NCBI GenBank assembly: GCA_965203685.1
Contig: OZ241908.1
Location: 5,766,001-5,830,000, forward strand
DNA: 64,000 bases
Origin: VXYL01 sp965203685
Lineage (GTDB): Bacteria; Pseudomonadota; Gammaproteobacteria; Pseudomonadales; Azotimanducaceae
Direction of reading: 5' to 3'
Shown here: positions 1 through 8,441 of the stretch, piece after piece
Position numbering within the stretch: the stretch's first letter is position 1
How the letters are laid out: each line of letters starts with the position of its first letter
Position numbers and translations under genes: made by a program
Notes under the pieces: model-generated
What the model was told of the DNA's origin: nothing
Database searches by the model: none
What the model saw: the letters and a program-made list of their open reading frames with translations, nothing else

Positions 1-831
1 CTGACGCGCGCCTACTACCTGCTCGACCTAGAACCTGGCGTCGCCGACAGGGCTGACGCCGTCGACATGCCGGCGCCGATCCGGGAGGTGCGCTACACCG
101 ATGTCGCGTTCGCCTACGAGACGGATCAGCCGGTGCTCCGGGGCGTCGACTTAGCCGCGCAGGCCGGGACGATCACGGCCGTCGTCGGGGCGACCGGATC
201 GGGGAAATCCACCCTCATGTCGCTGCTGCTCAGGCTCTACGACCCGGACGCGGGGGCCATCACCGTCAACGGTGTCGACCTTCGCGACATCGCCATCGAC
301 AGCATCCGCGAGAACGTCGCTATCGCGCTGCAACGGAACGTGCTCTTCGCCGCCACGGTGTCGGACAACATCGGCTACGCCACCCGCGACGCAACACCGG
401 CGCGGATCAGAGAGGCGGCGAGGGTCGCGTGCGCGGACGACTTCATCGCCGCCATGGCCCAGGGCTATGCCACCGAGTTGGGCGAGCGCGGCGGCAAGCT
501 GTCGACCGGCCAACGCCAGCGCCTGTCGATCGCCCGGGCCGTCGTTCGCGATACCCCGATCCTGATCCTCGACGAACCGACCGCTTCGCTGGATGCCCAG
601 ACCGAGCAACGCGTGCTGCGCAACCTCTCCGAATGGGGCCGCGAGCGCGTCCTGTTCGTCATTACTCACCGGCTGTCCACCATCCGCCAGGCGGATCAGA
701 TCGCCTTTCTCGGCGATGGACGAGTTGCCGAGGTCGGGAGCCACGACGCACTGATGGCCATCCCGAACGGGAAGTACCGCGCATTCGTTGCGGCGGAAAC
801 CGTGGGTGCCCGGAGGACGGCTGATGAGTGA
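1..831 (+). CDS. ABC exporter half-transporter, C-terminal part (5' end outside window)
   Basis: The frame is open from base 1, so this is the tail of a longer half-transporter whose membrane domain lies to the left. What is visible is a complete nucleotide-binding domain: Walker A GATGSGKST, a Q-loop (ALQRN), an ABC signature LSTGQ instead of LSGGQ, Walker B ILILDEPTA with the catalytic Glu, the D-loop SLD and the H-loop ITHRL. It should hydrolyse ATP to drive export across the inner membrane. The next gene overlaps it by 8 nt and encodes a second half-transporter, so the two very likely form a heterodimer. The substrate cannot be told from sequence. An ATG at 67 is internal to the domain boundary and is not taken as the start. 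Confidence 0.93.
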   Translation: MTRAYYLLDLEPGVADRADAVDMPAPIREVRYTDVAFAYETDQPVLRGVDLAAQAGTITAVVGATGSGKSTLMSLLLRLYDPDAGAITVNGVDLRDIAIDSIRENVAIALQRNVLFAATVSDNIGYATRDATPARIREAARVACADDFIAAMAQGYATELGERGGKLSTGQRQRLSIARAVVRDTPILILDEPTASLDAQTEQRVLRNLSEWGRERVLFVITHRLSTIRQADQIAFLGDGRVAEVGSHDALMAIPNGKYRAFVAAETVGARRTADE

Positions 832-2818
832 CGCCGTGGCCATGCCGCCGAGCGCCTTCGACGACCGGGTCGATGTCAATCCCGCGGTGTCCAACCGGGC
901 CGCGGCCACGCTGGTTTGGCGCTGTCTGCGTTACCTGGCGACGGTCAAGGGTCTGTTCGCCGCCAAGATCGGCCTGTCGTTCCTCGCGCTCATTCCGGGG
1001 CTGATCGCCCCGTGGACCGGCAAGATCCTGATCGACCAAGTGATCCTGCAGAAGCCCTTCGACGCCACGGAGGTGCCGTTCCCGCCGTACTTCCAGCCCT
1101 TCGTCGACTTGGTTCGCGACATGGCGCCGATGGAGATCATGCTGACCATGTCCGCGATGTTCATCGGCCTGCTCGTCGTGTTCGGCCGCGGCGGCTTGGG
1201 CATCCCGCTCGAGCAGGGCCGGGACAGTGCCACGGTCTCCGAGGGCAAGCTGAGCGCGGGGGGAAGCGGCATGTCGGGGTTGCTCGGCGCGGTCGAACTC
1301 TTAGTGGACATACGTTTGAACCAGCGGCTGGCCAACGGTTTCCGAACACGCCTGTTCGCCCGCCTGGCGCGGTTGCCGATGGCGACCATCGACGATCACC
1401 GCATCGGCGACTCGGTCTACCGGGTGATGTACGACGCGCCCGATCTACCGGGGGTGTGCTCTGCGTTCACGCTGCGACCGTTGTTCACCGTGATCGGCGT
1501 CCTGATCGCCCTCTACCTGATGGGTACGAGCTACAGCGGCGTCGCCCCCGAGATCATCTGGGTGTCGCTGGCAGTGCTACCCATCTCCTTCTTCATCACT
1601 GTGCCGCTGTCGGGGTTTGTCCGCCGCATCCAGCAGTCGAGTCGCGCCGCCGGTACCGCCACCACCAACGCCATCGAAGAGAGCATGAGCAACCTGCACG
1701 CCGTGCAGAGCCTGGGCGGCATGGATCGGGAGACGAAGCGCGTCGAGAGTCGTAGCCGGGAATCGTTCCGGCGGTTCCGGCACGTGGTTCTGACCGACAT
1801 CGGCATCGGCTTCATCTACCAGATCATCTCCGGGCTCTTGGCGATCTTCGTCACGGTCTTCGTCGTCAACCGGATCTTTGGCGGCGTCATGAGTCCTGGG
1901 GACTATTTCGTCCTTCTCGAGCTTGCCCTCACCATCGGCGGTTCCGGTCTCGCTCTCGGCATGATCTGGATCGGCGTCCAATCCGAGATCGCCGCTGTGC
2001 GCCGGGTGTTTTTCTTCCTCGACATGGAGGTCGAGGAACCGCGGGCCAAAGGGGTGGCGCTGCCGCCAATTCGCGAAGGCGTCCGCTTCGACCGTGTGAG
2101 CTTACGTTACGCCAACGGCCACCAGGCGTTGCGCGACGTGAGCCTCGACCTCAGCGTCGGCGAGTTGGTGGCCGTGGTCGGGCCGACGGGTGCGGGCAAG
2201 ACGAGCCTCGCCTACTTGGTCCCCGTCTACTACCACCCGACGCGGGGCCGCGTCTTGATCGATGGCCAGAACATCGAAGACGTCGACACGGAGTCACTGC
2301 GCAGCCAAGTCAGCTACGTCTACCAGGAGCACCTGCTGCAGAACGAGTCGATTCGCAGCAACCTGCTGCTCGCCAATCCCGAAGCCACGGAGGACGACCT
2401 AATACGGGCCTGCGAGACCGCCGGCGCGATGGACTTCATCGCCGACCTTCCCGCCGGCCTCGACACGGAACTCGGCCAGTCCGGCGACACCTTGAGTGTG
2501 GGCCAACAACAGCGCCTGTGCATCGCCCGCGGCTTGGTCCGCGACACCCGGATCCTAATCCTGGACGAACCAACGGCTGCCCTCGACCCGCAAGCTGAAA
2601 ACGCCTTGGTCCGTTCGCTACGGGCAGCCGCCGCGGGCCGGTTGGTGCTCGTCATCGCCCACCGGTTGTCGACGATCCGGCGCGCGGACCGCATCGTTTT
2701 CTTGGAAGACGGCGAGGTGCGCGATGTCGGGACACACGAGGCGTTGATGGCGAAGGCGGATGGACCGTACCGGCGGTTTGTGGAGTTGCAGGGCGGGGAG
2801 GCGCGGCTAGCTACTTGA
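824..2818 (+). CDS. ABC exporter half-transporter (permease-ATPase fusion)
   Basis: This is a 664-residue fusion of a six-helix exporter membrane domain (about residues 30-400) and a nucleotide-binding domain (about 425-655). The ATPase shows Walker A GPTGAGKTS, signature LSVGQ, Walker B ILILDEPTA with Glu, and H-loop IAHRL. I place the start at the ATG at 824 because GGAGGA lies six bases upstream; the frame also has an earlier start at 788 without such a site. It overlaps the preceding ABC gene by 8 nt, which suggests translational coupling and a heterodimeric exporter of the MsbA/LmrA type. A Gly/Ser-rich insert of about 30 residues near residues 120-150 is longer than usual between membrane helices. 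The substrate is unknown. Confidence 0.92.
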   Translation: MSDAVAMPPSAFDDRVDVNPAVSNRAAATLVWRCLRYLATVKGLFAAKIGLSFLALIPGLIAPWTGKILIDQVILQKPFDATEVPFPPYFQPFVDLVRDMAPMEIMLTMSAMFIGLLVVFGRGGLGIPLEQGRDSATVSEGKLSAGGSGMSGLLGAVELLVDIRLNQRLANGFRTRLFARLARLPMATIDDHRIGDSVYRVMYDAPDLPGVCSAFTLRPLFTVIGVLIALYLMGTSYSGVAPEIIWVSLAVLPISFFITVPLSGFVRRIQQSSRAAGTATTNAIEESMSNLHAVQSLGGMDRETKRVESRSRESFRRFRHVVLTDIGIGFIYQIISGLLAIFVTVFVVNRIFGGVMSPGDYFVLLELALTIGGSGLALGMIWIGVQSEIAAVRRVFFFLDMEVEEPRAKGVALPPIREGVRFDRVSLRYANGHQALRDVSLDLSVGELVAVVGPTGAGKTSLAYLVPVYYHPTRGRVLIDGQNIEDVDTESLRSQVSYVYQEHLLQNESIRSNLLLANPEATEDDLIRACETAGAMDFIADLPAGLDTELGQSGDTLSVGQQQRLCIARGLVRDTRILILDEPTAALDPQAENALVRSLRAAAAGRLVLVIAHRLSTIRRADRIVFLEDGEVRDVGTHEALMAKADGPYRRFVELQGGEARLAT

Positions 2819-3000
2819 TGCGCTCCTTTTTCATGTCCAAGTACCTGACGGGCACCAGACGGTGGCCGATCATGTCCACTGCAGCGCTGGATTGCTCAAG
2901 GGGATGTAGCCGAGGACGGGCTCGTATCGGCCGGCTTCAGGGTCCTTCGCCATGAATGCCAGCGGGCCACCGGCTTGCCGACGACTGTCTATGGTGGATT
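2811..3000 (-). pseudogene. Possible eroded 3' end of an unidentified gene
   Basis: On the minus strand two overlapping frames each give protein-like text. One reads through AKDPEAGRYEPVLGYIPL; the other continues with SSAAVDMIGHRLVPVRYLDM and ends KKERIK then a TAG stop at 2811-2813. Joining them needs one frameshift. No start codon or body of a gene remains, since the frames break up upstream under the neighbouring 3010-3753 gene. I do not recognise the family. It could also be chance, so confidence is low. Confidence 0.25.
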
Positions 3001-3009
3001 GTCCCAAGA

Positions 3010-3753
3010 CTACGAAGTAACTGACGGACAGACCCACTCGAAAGGCGTTGGTACCTCTGGGTCGAGGACATCTCGGGTTCTGAACAAGGGCTCGCGGCAG
3101 ACGGGTACTTCGTCCGTGAACACGCACGACAAGCGCTTGTTCAGACGGAGGCTCATCACTCCCATACCCCACGGCGTTTTGGCTGTCGAGCGGCGACATG
3201 ACACGCGCCAGTCGCGGCTGCTCCACCGCTCCCTGTAATGGGCCACGACGTCAACGATGCCGGGCCGGGCACTTGCCGGAATCTCAGACATCGCTTCATC
3301 GAAGTAGCTCCTTATTACCAGCGCCGTTTGCGGTCGAGAGGCCACACCAAGCCAGCCCATGCCCGACTCGATGCTTCGAGGAACGCCGCCTCGACCGTGG
3401 AGGTAGATGTCGCCGGCCATGGCCTGCGCCCATTTGAAGCCGCGCTTGGCAGCGAGCAGAAGGTGGGGCAGAGCCTCGGCGTAGCGCCGAGCGTTGTAGA
3501 GCCGCTTGCCCCGCCTTAGCGCGTCGTAGGTCTGTACGATGACCGTCTGCGTGGGAATCGCCCCCTTCTTGAGGCGCTCCGCCGTAACGATCACCTCCTC
3601 AACGTAGGCCCCCTCACCGGGGTCTACTGGGTCGCGCGGATGTTCCACGGCACCGACAGGTTCACCCGCAACGCAAATCGGCGCACCGAGCAACGCGGTC
3701 GAGAGTAAGGTCGCCACGGCTACCGAGATCGTTCTTGGAGGCGCGGACGTCAT
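3010..3753 (-). CDS. Exported Sel1-like protein with TonB-box-like motif (copy 1)
   Basis: This is a 247-residue protein with an N-terminal signal peptide (residues 1 to about 29: a hydrophobic core ending in CVAG). After the mature start comes YVEEVIVTAERL, which resembles the TonB box and plug entry of TonB-dependent receptors, although no beta-barrel follows. Residues 85-130 carry a single Sel1-like helical pair (NARRYAEALPHLLLAAKRG, then GDIYLHGRGG). The C-terminal 60 residues contain paired cysteines. A paralog lies immediately upstream in the same orientation at 4008-4727, sharing the motif, the KGAIPTQ segment, the Sel1-like unit and the Cys pattern, so the pair arose by tandem duplication. 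The function is unknown; a periplasmic or outer-membrane adaptor is the simplest guess. Confidence 0.72.
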   Translation of the reverse strand: MTSAPPRTISVAVATLLSTALLGAPICVAGEPVGAVEHPRDPVDPGEGAYVEEVIVTAERLKKGAIPTQTVIVQTYDALRRGKRLYNARRYAEALPHLLLAAKRGFKWAQAMAGDIYLHGRGGVPRSIESGMGWLGVASRPQTALVIRSYFDEAMSEIPASARPGIVDVVAHYRERWSSRDWRVSCRRSTAKTPWGMGVMSLRLNKRLSCVFTDEVPVCREPLFRTRDVLDPEVPTPFEWVCPSVTS

Positions 3754-4007
3754 TCGAACACCCTATCGAAGATGTACTGCCTCATCGGTTGCCGACCCCG
3801 AGCCTGGATCGAGCAGACGGCAGGTTCGGGCTGGCATCGTGCCTATGACAATTGATCGTCACTTGTCGAGTCGGCGGCTCGCAGCCATGGATTCGATTCG
3901 CGCCTCCTGTTTTCGGCGCCGCCAGCGCCCGCCGGTTGTGGGCGCACCACGCCTCAACCGCTTCGAGCCGCGCCCGTACTCCTAGCATCCGATTCCTCGG
4001 CGCGAAC

Positions 4008-4727
4008 CTACCACGAGACGGGCGGACACTCCCACGGCATCTGGTCCGCTAACCTTATACCCCCAACAAGCTCGACGAAGGACGGGTCGAGGTATGATGC
4101 CCTGCAAACTGGTACTTCATCCATGAACGAGCAGCGCAGTCGTCTCCCCAGCCGCAGGCTGTCGACTTGCGATACCCCCGGCTCCGCAGTGGCGCGCCGA
4201 CACGCGACCCGCCAGTCCTCGCTTCGCCACTGCTGGCGGTAACGCCGAACCGCCACGATCGCCTTCTTCCGTTGCCGCTCGGGGAACTCGGCCAGAACTT
4301 GCCTGAAGTAAGTGTCGATCTCCGGCTCAGTTTGCGGCGCGGCAGCAACGCCCAGCCACCCGATTCCGGACTCGAGGTCGCGATCCACCTCGCCGCGCCC
4401 GTGCAAGAGGATGTCGCCAGCCATGGCCTGAGGCCACTTGAACCCTCGCTTCGCCGCCAAGAGAAGGAGCGGCAAGGCTTCGCCGTATCGCTGCTCGTTG
4501 TAGAGCCTCATCGCACGGCGGCGGACGCTGTAGGTCTGCACTATGATCGTCTGCGTGGGAATAGCGCCTTTCTCCAGTCGGTCGGCCGTCACGATGACTT
4601 CCTCAACGTAGTCGCCCGCTGAGGCCATGGTGCCGCTCGCGCCTGAGTCCGCACGGACATCCCCGCCGAACGCTAGTGCGGCAACGCTGGCGGTGATCGC
4701 CGTGACGCATCGCCGCACGTGGTCCAT
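4008..4727 (-). CDS. Exported Sel1-like protein with TonB-box-like motif (copy 2)
   Basis: This is the paralog of the 3010-3753 gene. The frame opens with a GTG at 4751, but the ATG at 4727 gives a clean signal peptide (basic start, Ala-rich core, cut near VRADS) and is preferred, giving 239 residues. The mature N-terminus reads DYVEEVIVTADRL followed by KGAIPTQ, again like a TonB box. Then comes one Sel1-like repeat (YGEALPLLLLAAKRG, GDILLHGRGE) and a Cys-containing C-terminal region. The two genes lie 280 bp apart in the same direction. The paralogs differ most in the C-terminal 50 residues. The role is unknown. Confidence 0.72.
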   Translation of the reverse strand: MDHVRRCVTAITASVAALAFGGDVRADSGASGTMASAGDYVEEVIVTADRLEKGAIPTQTIIVQTYSVRRRAMRLYNEQRYGEALPLLLLAAKRGFKWPQAMAGDILLHGRGEVDRDLESGIGWLGVAAAPQTEPEIDTYFRQVLAEFPERQRKKAIVAVRRYRQQWRSEDWRVACRRATAEPGVSQVDSLRLGRRLRCSFMDEVPVCRASYLDPSFVELVGGIRLADQMPWECPPVSW

Positions 4728-5114
4728 ATGCGCTAGCACGACCTGTCGCACGTTCTCATCCCAAGCCTAGGTTGAACGTGCTGATCTCACTAGTCGTCGG
4801 ATTACGCATGAACCGGACTAGCCAAACGCGAAGAGCCGCGTGTCGTAACTCAAATGCCTCGACGCGAGTGATGGCAATGTCATTGACGTCGGGGTGCAGG
4901 TGATTGACCAAGATGTTCCGGTCATTGCTGTCCGCTACGGGGACGACTGCAGATGGCAGACTCAAGAGGCAGGCCGACCTGGCTGGACAGGCTGACGAGC
5001 ATCGTGTCGTTGTTCCTGCATGGCGCGCAGTCTCTCTCGAGCCGGTGCCGCTCTCGGCCTTTGGGGTTACTCTGCCGGCATATTGCCTTGTGCCAAGGCC
5101 TCAGGCCATGGTTC
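4728..5114 (-). other. 387-bp stretch without a supported gene
   Basis: The minus strand has a 69-codon TTG-initiated frame (4756-4965) ending just before the 4008-4727 gene. It has no recognisable domain, no ribosome-binding site and no coherent extension upstream. I saw no terminator, repeat or RNA. It probably holds the promoter of the two Sel1-like genes and the 3' flank of the oxygenase gene. Confidence 0.4.
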
Positions 5115-6020
5115 TCACTCCCGAACCACGTTCCCCGCCACGTACACCGGCCGGAACAATGTCTGCCGTAGCGCGGGCATCTCCGCGAGGAGTTTCGGGT
5201 GCGGCTCCCAGTTGTGCCAGCGGCTGCCGATCGTGTTGTAGCTGTTGAAGATCGCGACCCGCGGCGTGTCCTGGCGCCAGATGTCGGAGCTGTGCGTCAC
5301 GCCTTCCGTAAAGAACAGCACGGAGCCGGCGGGACACTCGTAGGTGTCCCAGAAGGGCGAGTCCAAGGCGCCGAGCGAGTCCGGTGCCGTGAACGCGGAC
5401 TTGTGGCTGCCGCTCACGAACAGCGTGCCGCCTTGGCGCTTGCTGACCGGGTTGAGTTCCCACAACGCGCGCGTCAAGCAGGTGTGGGCTTGGCCGGGAA
5501 AGGCGTGGTAGGTGTGGTGGTCGCCCGGCACGCGCATCATCCCGTTGCCGTTGTGGGGCACGAACTTGCCGTCACCCGCCTCCCGGAACTGCGAGAAGCT
5601 GAACTCCATGCGGAACCCGTAGCAGATCTGGTTGCCGAGCGGCGGCGTCTTGATGCCGTCGGTGAACGGGTGGTAGACGAACTCGTTCATGAACGCGACG
5701 ACCATCGGATGGTCGATCAAGCTCTCGCAGGGTCCGGCGAGCGACGAACGCTCGTGTTCGGGGAGCGAGTCCCGGTCCGTGTGCAGGCGGATGATGTGTT
5801 CCTTCGCCGCCTCGATCTCGGCCTCGCTGAGCACGCCGGGGACCAGCAGCCAGCCGCGCAGGTCGAAGGCGTAGCGTTGCTCGTCGGTGAGTGATGGGAT
5901 GGGGCGCCCGTCCGCGTTGTGCCGCGCGAAAGCGTCGTCCCCGGGAAGTTGCGGTCGGCCGAGATCCTTGTCGAAGACGAAGTACTTGTCGGCGAAACGC
6001 GACTGTGGCTTGTCGCCCAT
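5115..6020 (-). CDS. Phytanoyl-CoA dioxygenase (PhyH)-family protein with HxG instead of HxD
   Basis: This 301-residue protein starts at the ATG at 6020 (an upstream in-frame start at 6044 would overlap the neighbour). It has the size and layout of PhyH-type Fe(II)/2-oxoglutarate enzymes: GWLLVPGVLSEAEI near the N-terminus, a central GGTLFVSGSHK strand-turn, the distal metal His in GVTHSS (about H243) and the 2-oxoglutarate-binding Arg in PRVAIFNSYN (about R254). The first metal motif, normally HxD, reads HNG (about residues 156-158). HxG or HxA at this site is the hallmark of Fe/2OG halogenases, but inactive or altered homologs also lose the Asp. It lies 10 bp downstream of the 6031-6651 gene in one likely operon. 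The substrate is unknown. Confidence 0.82.
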   Translation of the reverse strand: MGDKPQSRFADKYFVFDKDLGRPQLPGDDAFARHNADGRPIPSLTDEQRYAFDLRGWLLVPGVLSEAEIEAAKEHIIRLHTDRDSLPEHERSSLAGPCESLIDHPMVVAFMNEFVYHPFTDGIKTPPLGNQICYGFRMEFSFSQFREAGDGKFVPHNGNGMMRVPGDHHTYHAFPGQAHTCLTRALWELNPVSKRQGGTLFVSGSHKSAFTAPDSLGALDSPFWDTYECPAGSVLFFTEGVTHSSDIWRQDTPRVAIFNSYNTIGSRWHNWEPHPKLLAEMPALRQTLFRPVYVAGNVVRE

Positions 6021-6030
6021 GGCCGCGCGC

Positions 6031-6651
6031 TTAGGGCACCTCAACGCCGCAGAGCTTGAGGAACGTGCGTTTTTGCTCGGTGGTCATGTTGGAGAAGATC
6101 GGCACCCCCAAGGCCGTGGTCGGCACGTCCTCGAACTCCGGTGACGGCATCTGCAGACTGGCGGCGATGTTGTGCAAACCGCCACCTTCCTCGGAACCCT
6201 TGCCGAGCGCGGCGCCGACGGCGGGGGGCCAGACGGCGTTCCGAGGCTTGAAACCCAAGGGGTTGGGTCGGTCGAGGTACTCCTCGATCTCCTTGTACAT
6301 CGCCTGTTCTTCCCGCGACCGCTGTCGTTGGCCTTCGCGACCGTACAGTGACCGGGACTGGTTGCAGATTAGCCCCCACTGCAACTCCACGTGGAACCCC
6401 GGGAGCGCCCGGCATTCTTCCGGCGCGCCGTCGCCGCCGCTGATCTCGCCGTCCTTGACCATGATGTAGTAGGCGGCGAGTTCGCGGCCACCGGTCAGCA
6501 ATCGGGCAGGCGGGTGCGTATAGATCTCCGAGAATCCCCATTCGGTGTCGCTGGGCAGGTCGCCCTCTTCGAGCAGCTTCACGCCTGCGGCTGCGCATGC
6601 CTCGCACCAGGCGAGCGAGCCGAACTCGCCGACGGGCTCGATGTCTGCCAT
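6031..6651 (-). CDS. Conserved-looking hypothetical protein
   Basis: I do not recognise this 206-residue protein. I place the start at the ATG at 6651 because GGAG lies eight bases upstream; the open frame extends to 6804 but there it runs through an alternating purine-pyrimidine tract and is probably not coding. The protein is acidic, has no signal peptide or membrane helix, and contains LAWCEACAAAG near the N-terminus, a Trp/Tyr-rich centre and a C-terminal helix (TTEQKRTFLKLCGV). It ends 10 bp before the PhyH-type gene and is likely cotranscribed with it, so a role linked to that oxygenase is a reasonable guess. Confidence 0.6.
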   Translation of the reverse strand: MADIEPVGEFGSLAWCEACAAAGVKLLEEGDLPSDTEWGFSEIYTHPPARLLTGGRELAAYYIMVKDGEISGGDGAPEECRALPGFHVELQWGLICNQSRSLYGREGQRQRSREEQAMYKEIEEYLDRPNPLGFKPRNAVWPPAVGAALGKGSEEGGGLHNIAASLQMPSPEFEDVPTTALGVPIFSNMTTEQKRTFLKLCGVEVP

Positions 6652-6711
6652 GAACGTTTCTCCATCAAAGTTCGCTACCAGTGTACTCGCGTATTCCCCG
6701 TTCATGACCAT

Positions 6712-6773
6712 CGCGTACACGTACACACATACGCGTCGCGCATACGTACACACATGCGCGCCGCGTGCATGTA
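6712..6773. repeat. Alternating purine-pyrimidine tract with 25-bp direct repeat
   Basis: Sixty-two bases alternate pyrimidine and purine with only two phase slips (blocks 6712-6736, 6737-6761 and 6762-6773), mostly CG, CA and TA steps. The segment ACGTACACACAT occurs twice, 25 bp apart. Such DNA can adopt the left-handed Z form under negative supercoiling. It lies between divergent genes (6651 on the minus strand, 6810 on the plus strand). Confidence 0.85.
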
Positions 6774-6809
6774 GGCTTTGCGGGCGGTTGGAGGAGGAGA
6801 ACAAAGACC

Positions 6810-8414
6810 ATGCCCGAGTTCGACTACATCGTGGTCGGCGCCGGTTCGGCCGGCTGTGTTGTCGCGAACCGCTTGAGCCGTGATCCAGCGAATTCCGTGC
6901 TACTGCTCGAAGCCGGTGGCCGCGACTGGAGCCCGTTGATCCACATCCCGGTGGGGTTTTGGAAGATGATCGACCGGCCGAGCGTCAACTGGTGCTTCGA
7001 GACCGTGCCGGAGCCGAACACCCACGAGCGCAAGATCCCCATCCCGCGGGGCAAGGTGCTCGGCGGGTCGAGTTCGATCAACGGCATGCTCTACGTGCGA
7101 GGCCAGGCGCTGGACTACGACACCTGGGCGCAACTCGGCAACCGCGGTTGGTCGTACGAGGAAGTGCTGCCGTTCTTCATGCGCTCGGAGCACTTCGAGC
7201 GCGGCGGGGACGAACTCCGCGGTGTCGGCGGCGAGTTGAACGTGGCGGACATGATCGAGCGGCACCCGCTCCTCGACGCCTGGGTGGATGCGGGCGTGGA
7301 GGCGGGCTATCCGCGCAATCCGGACTACAACGGCACGTCCCAGGAAGGCTTCGGCATCTACCAGGTCACGCAGCGCAACGGTCGCCGGTTCAGCACCGCG
7401 CGCGCCTTCTTGGACCCCATCCGCTCGCGGGGCAACCTCACCATCGCGACCCGCGCATTGGCGCAACGGGTGCGCGTGGAGGACGGCCGCGCGGTGGGCG
7501 TGGACTACACCGTCGGCAGCAAACGCGTCCAGGCGACGGCCAACAAGGAAGTGATCCTCTCCGCCGGCGCGGTGCAATCGCCGCAGTTGCTGGAGCTATC
7601 GGGAATCGGCCAGCCGGAACTGCTGCGCCAGCATGGGATCGAGGTCGTCTGCGACCTGCCGGGCGTGGGCGAGAACTACCGCGACCACTACTCCAGTTCC
7701 GTCGCGTGGCGGGTCAAGGGCACGACGACGCTGAACCAGGACACCCGTGGCCCGCGCTTCGTCTGGGAAGCGCTGAAGTACGGCATCGCACGGCGCGGCG
7801 TCCTCACATATACCGCCGGTATCGCGCACGGCTTCGTGCGCACACGGGAAGAGCTTGAGACGCCCGACGTACAGTTCCACTTCGCCCACGCGAGCTATGC
7901 CCGCCGGGCCAAGCGGGGCGTGCTTGAAAAGGAGCCCGGCATGACCTGCTCGGTGTGCCAATTGCGCCCGGAAAGCACGGGCTCGATTCACATCCAGAGC
8001 GCCGAGGCGAACGCGTCGCCGGCGATCAAGCCGAACTTCCTGTCGGAAGAGGTGGATCGTGCGGCGCTGATCGAAGGCATTCGCATCGCACGGCGCGTCG
8101 GCGACGCCCCGGCGCTGGCGGACTACGCAGAACACGAGCTCTATCCCGGTGGAGACGTTGAGACGGACGACGAGATCCTGGAGTTCTGCCGACGCACGGG
8201 TTCGACCGTGTTCCACCCCATCGGCACGTGCAAGATGGGCAGCGACCCGAACGCCGTGGTCGACGAGCGCCTGCGGGTGCGCGGCGTGCGGGGTTTGAGG
8301 GTCGCGGATGCTTCGATCATGCCGACGCTGGTGTCCGGCAACACCAACGCCCCGTCGATCATGATCGGGGAGAAGGGCGCGGCCATGATTCTCGAGGACG
8401 CCCAGGCCTCGTAA
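6810..8414 (+). CDS. GMC-family FAD-dependent oxidoreductase (choline dehydrogenase-like)
   Basis: This 534-residue flavoenzyme has the FAD-binding GAGSAG motif close to the N-terminus, the GMC signature GKVLGGSSSINGMLYVRG near residues 85-100, and the C-terminal catalytic region with HPIGTCKMG and GNTNAPSIMIGEK. Family members oxidise primary or secondary alcohols to aldehydes or ketones in the cytoplasm. The start is the ATG at 6810 with GGAGGAGG upstream; the frame itself opens earlier at 6765. It is followed after 27 bp by an acyl-CoA synthetase, so an alcohol to acid to acyl-CoA route is plausible. True choline specificity cannot be read from sequence and is not claimed. Confidence 0.93.
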   Translation: MPEFDYIVVGAGSAGCVVANRLSRDPANSVLLLEAGGRDWSPLIHIPVGFWKMIDRPSVNWCFETVPEPNTHERKIPIPRGKVLGGSSSINGMLYVRGQALDYDTWAQLGNRGWSYEEVLPFFMRSEHFERGGDELRGVGGELNVADMIERHPLLDAWVDAGVEAGYPRNPDYNGTSQEGFGIYQVTQRNGRRFSTARAFLDPIRSRGNLTIATRALAQRVRVEDGRAVGVDYTVGSKRVQATANKEVILSAGAVQSPQLLELSGIGQPELLRQHGIEVVCDLPGVGENYRDHYSSSVAWRVKGTTTLNQDTRGPRFVWEALKYGIARRGVLTYTAGIAHGFVRTREELETPDVQFHFAHASYARRAKRGVLEKEPGMTCSVCQLRPESTGSIHIQSAEANASPAIKPNFLSEEVDRAALIEGIRIARRVGDAPALADYAEHELYPGGDVETDDEILEFCRRTGSTVFHPIGTCKMGSDPNAVVDERLRVRGVRGLRVADASIMPTLVSGNTNAPSIMIGEKGAAMILEDAQAS

Positions 8415-8441
8415 CTGACGACTACTTAGGAGGACATCACG

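Noticed and set aside
4756..4965. 69-codon minus-strand frame
   Set aside because: TTG start, no ribosome-binding site, no recognisable domain; kept only as part of an unassigned gap.
6810..8414. Specific call as choline dehydrogenase BetA
   Set aside because: The GMC motifs are shared by many alcohol oxidases; no betaine genes are nearby.
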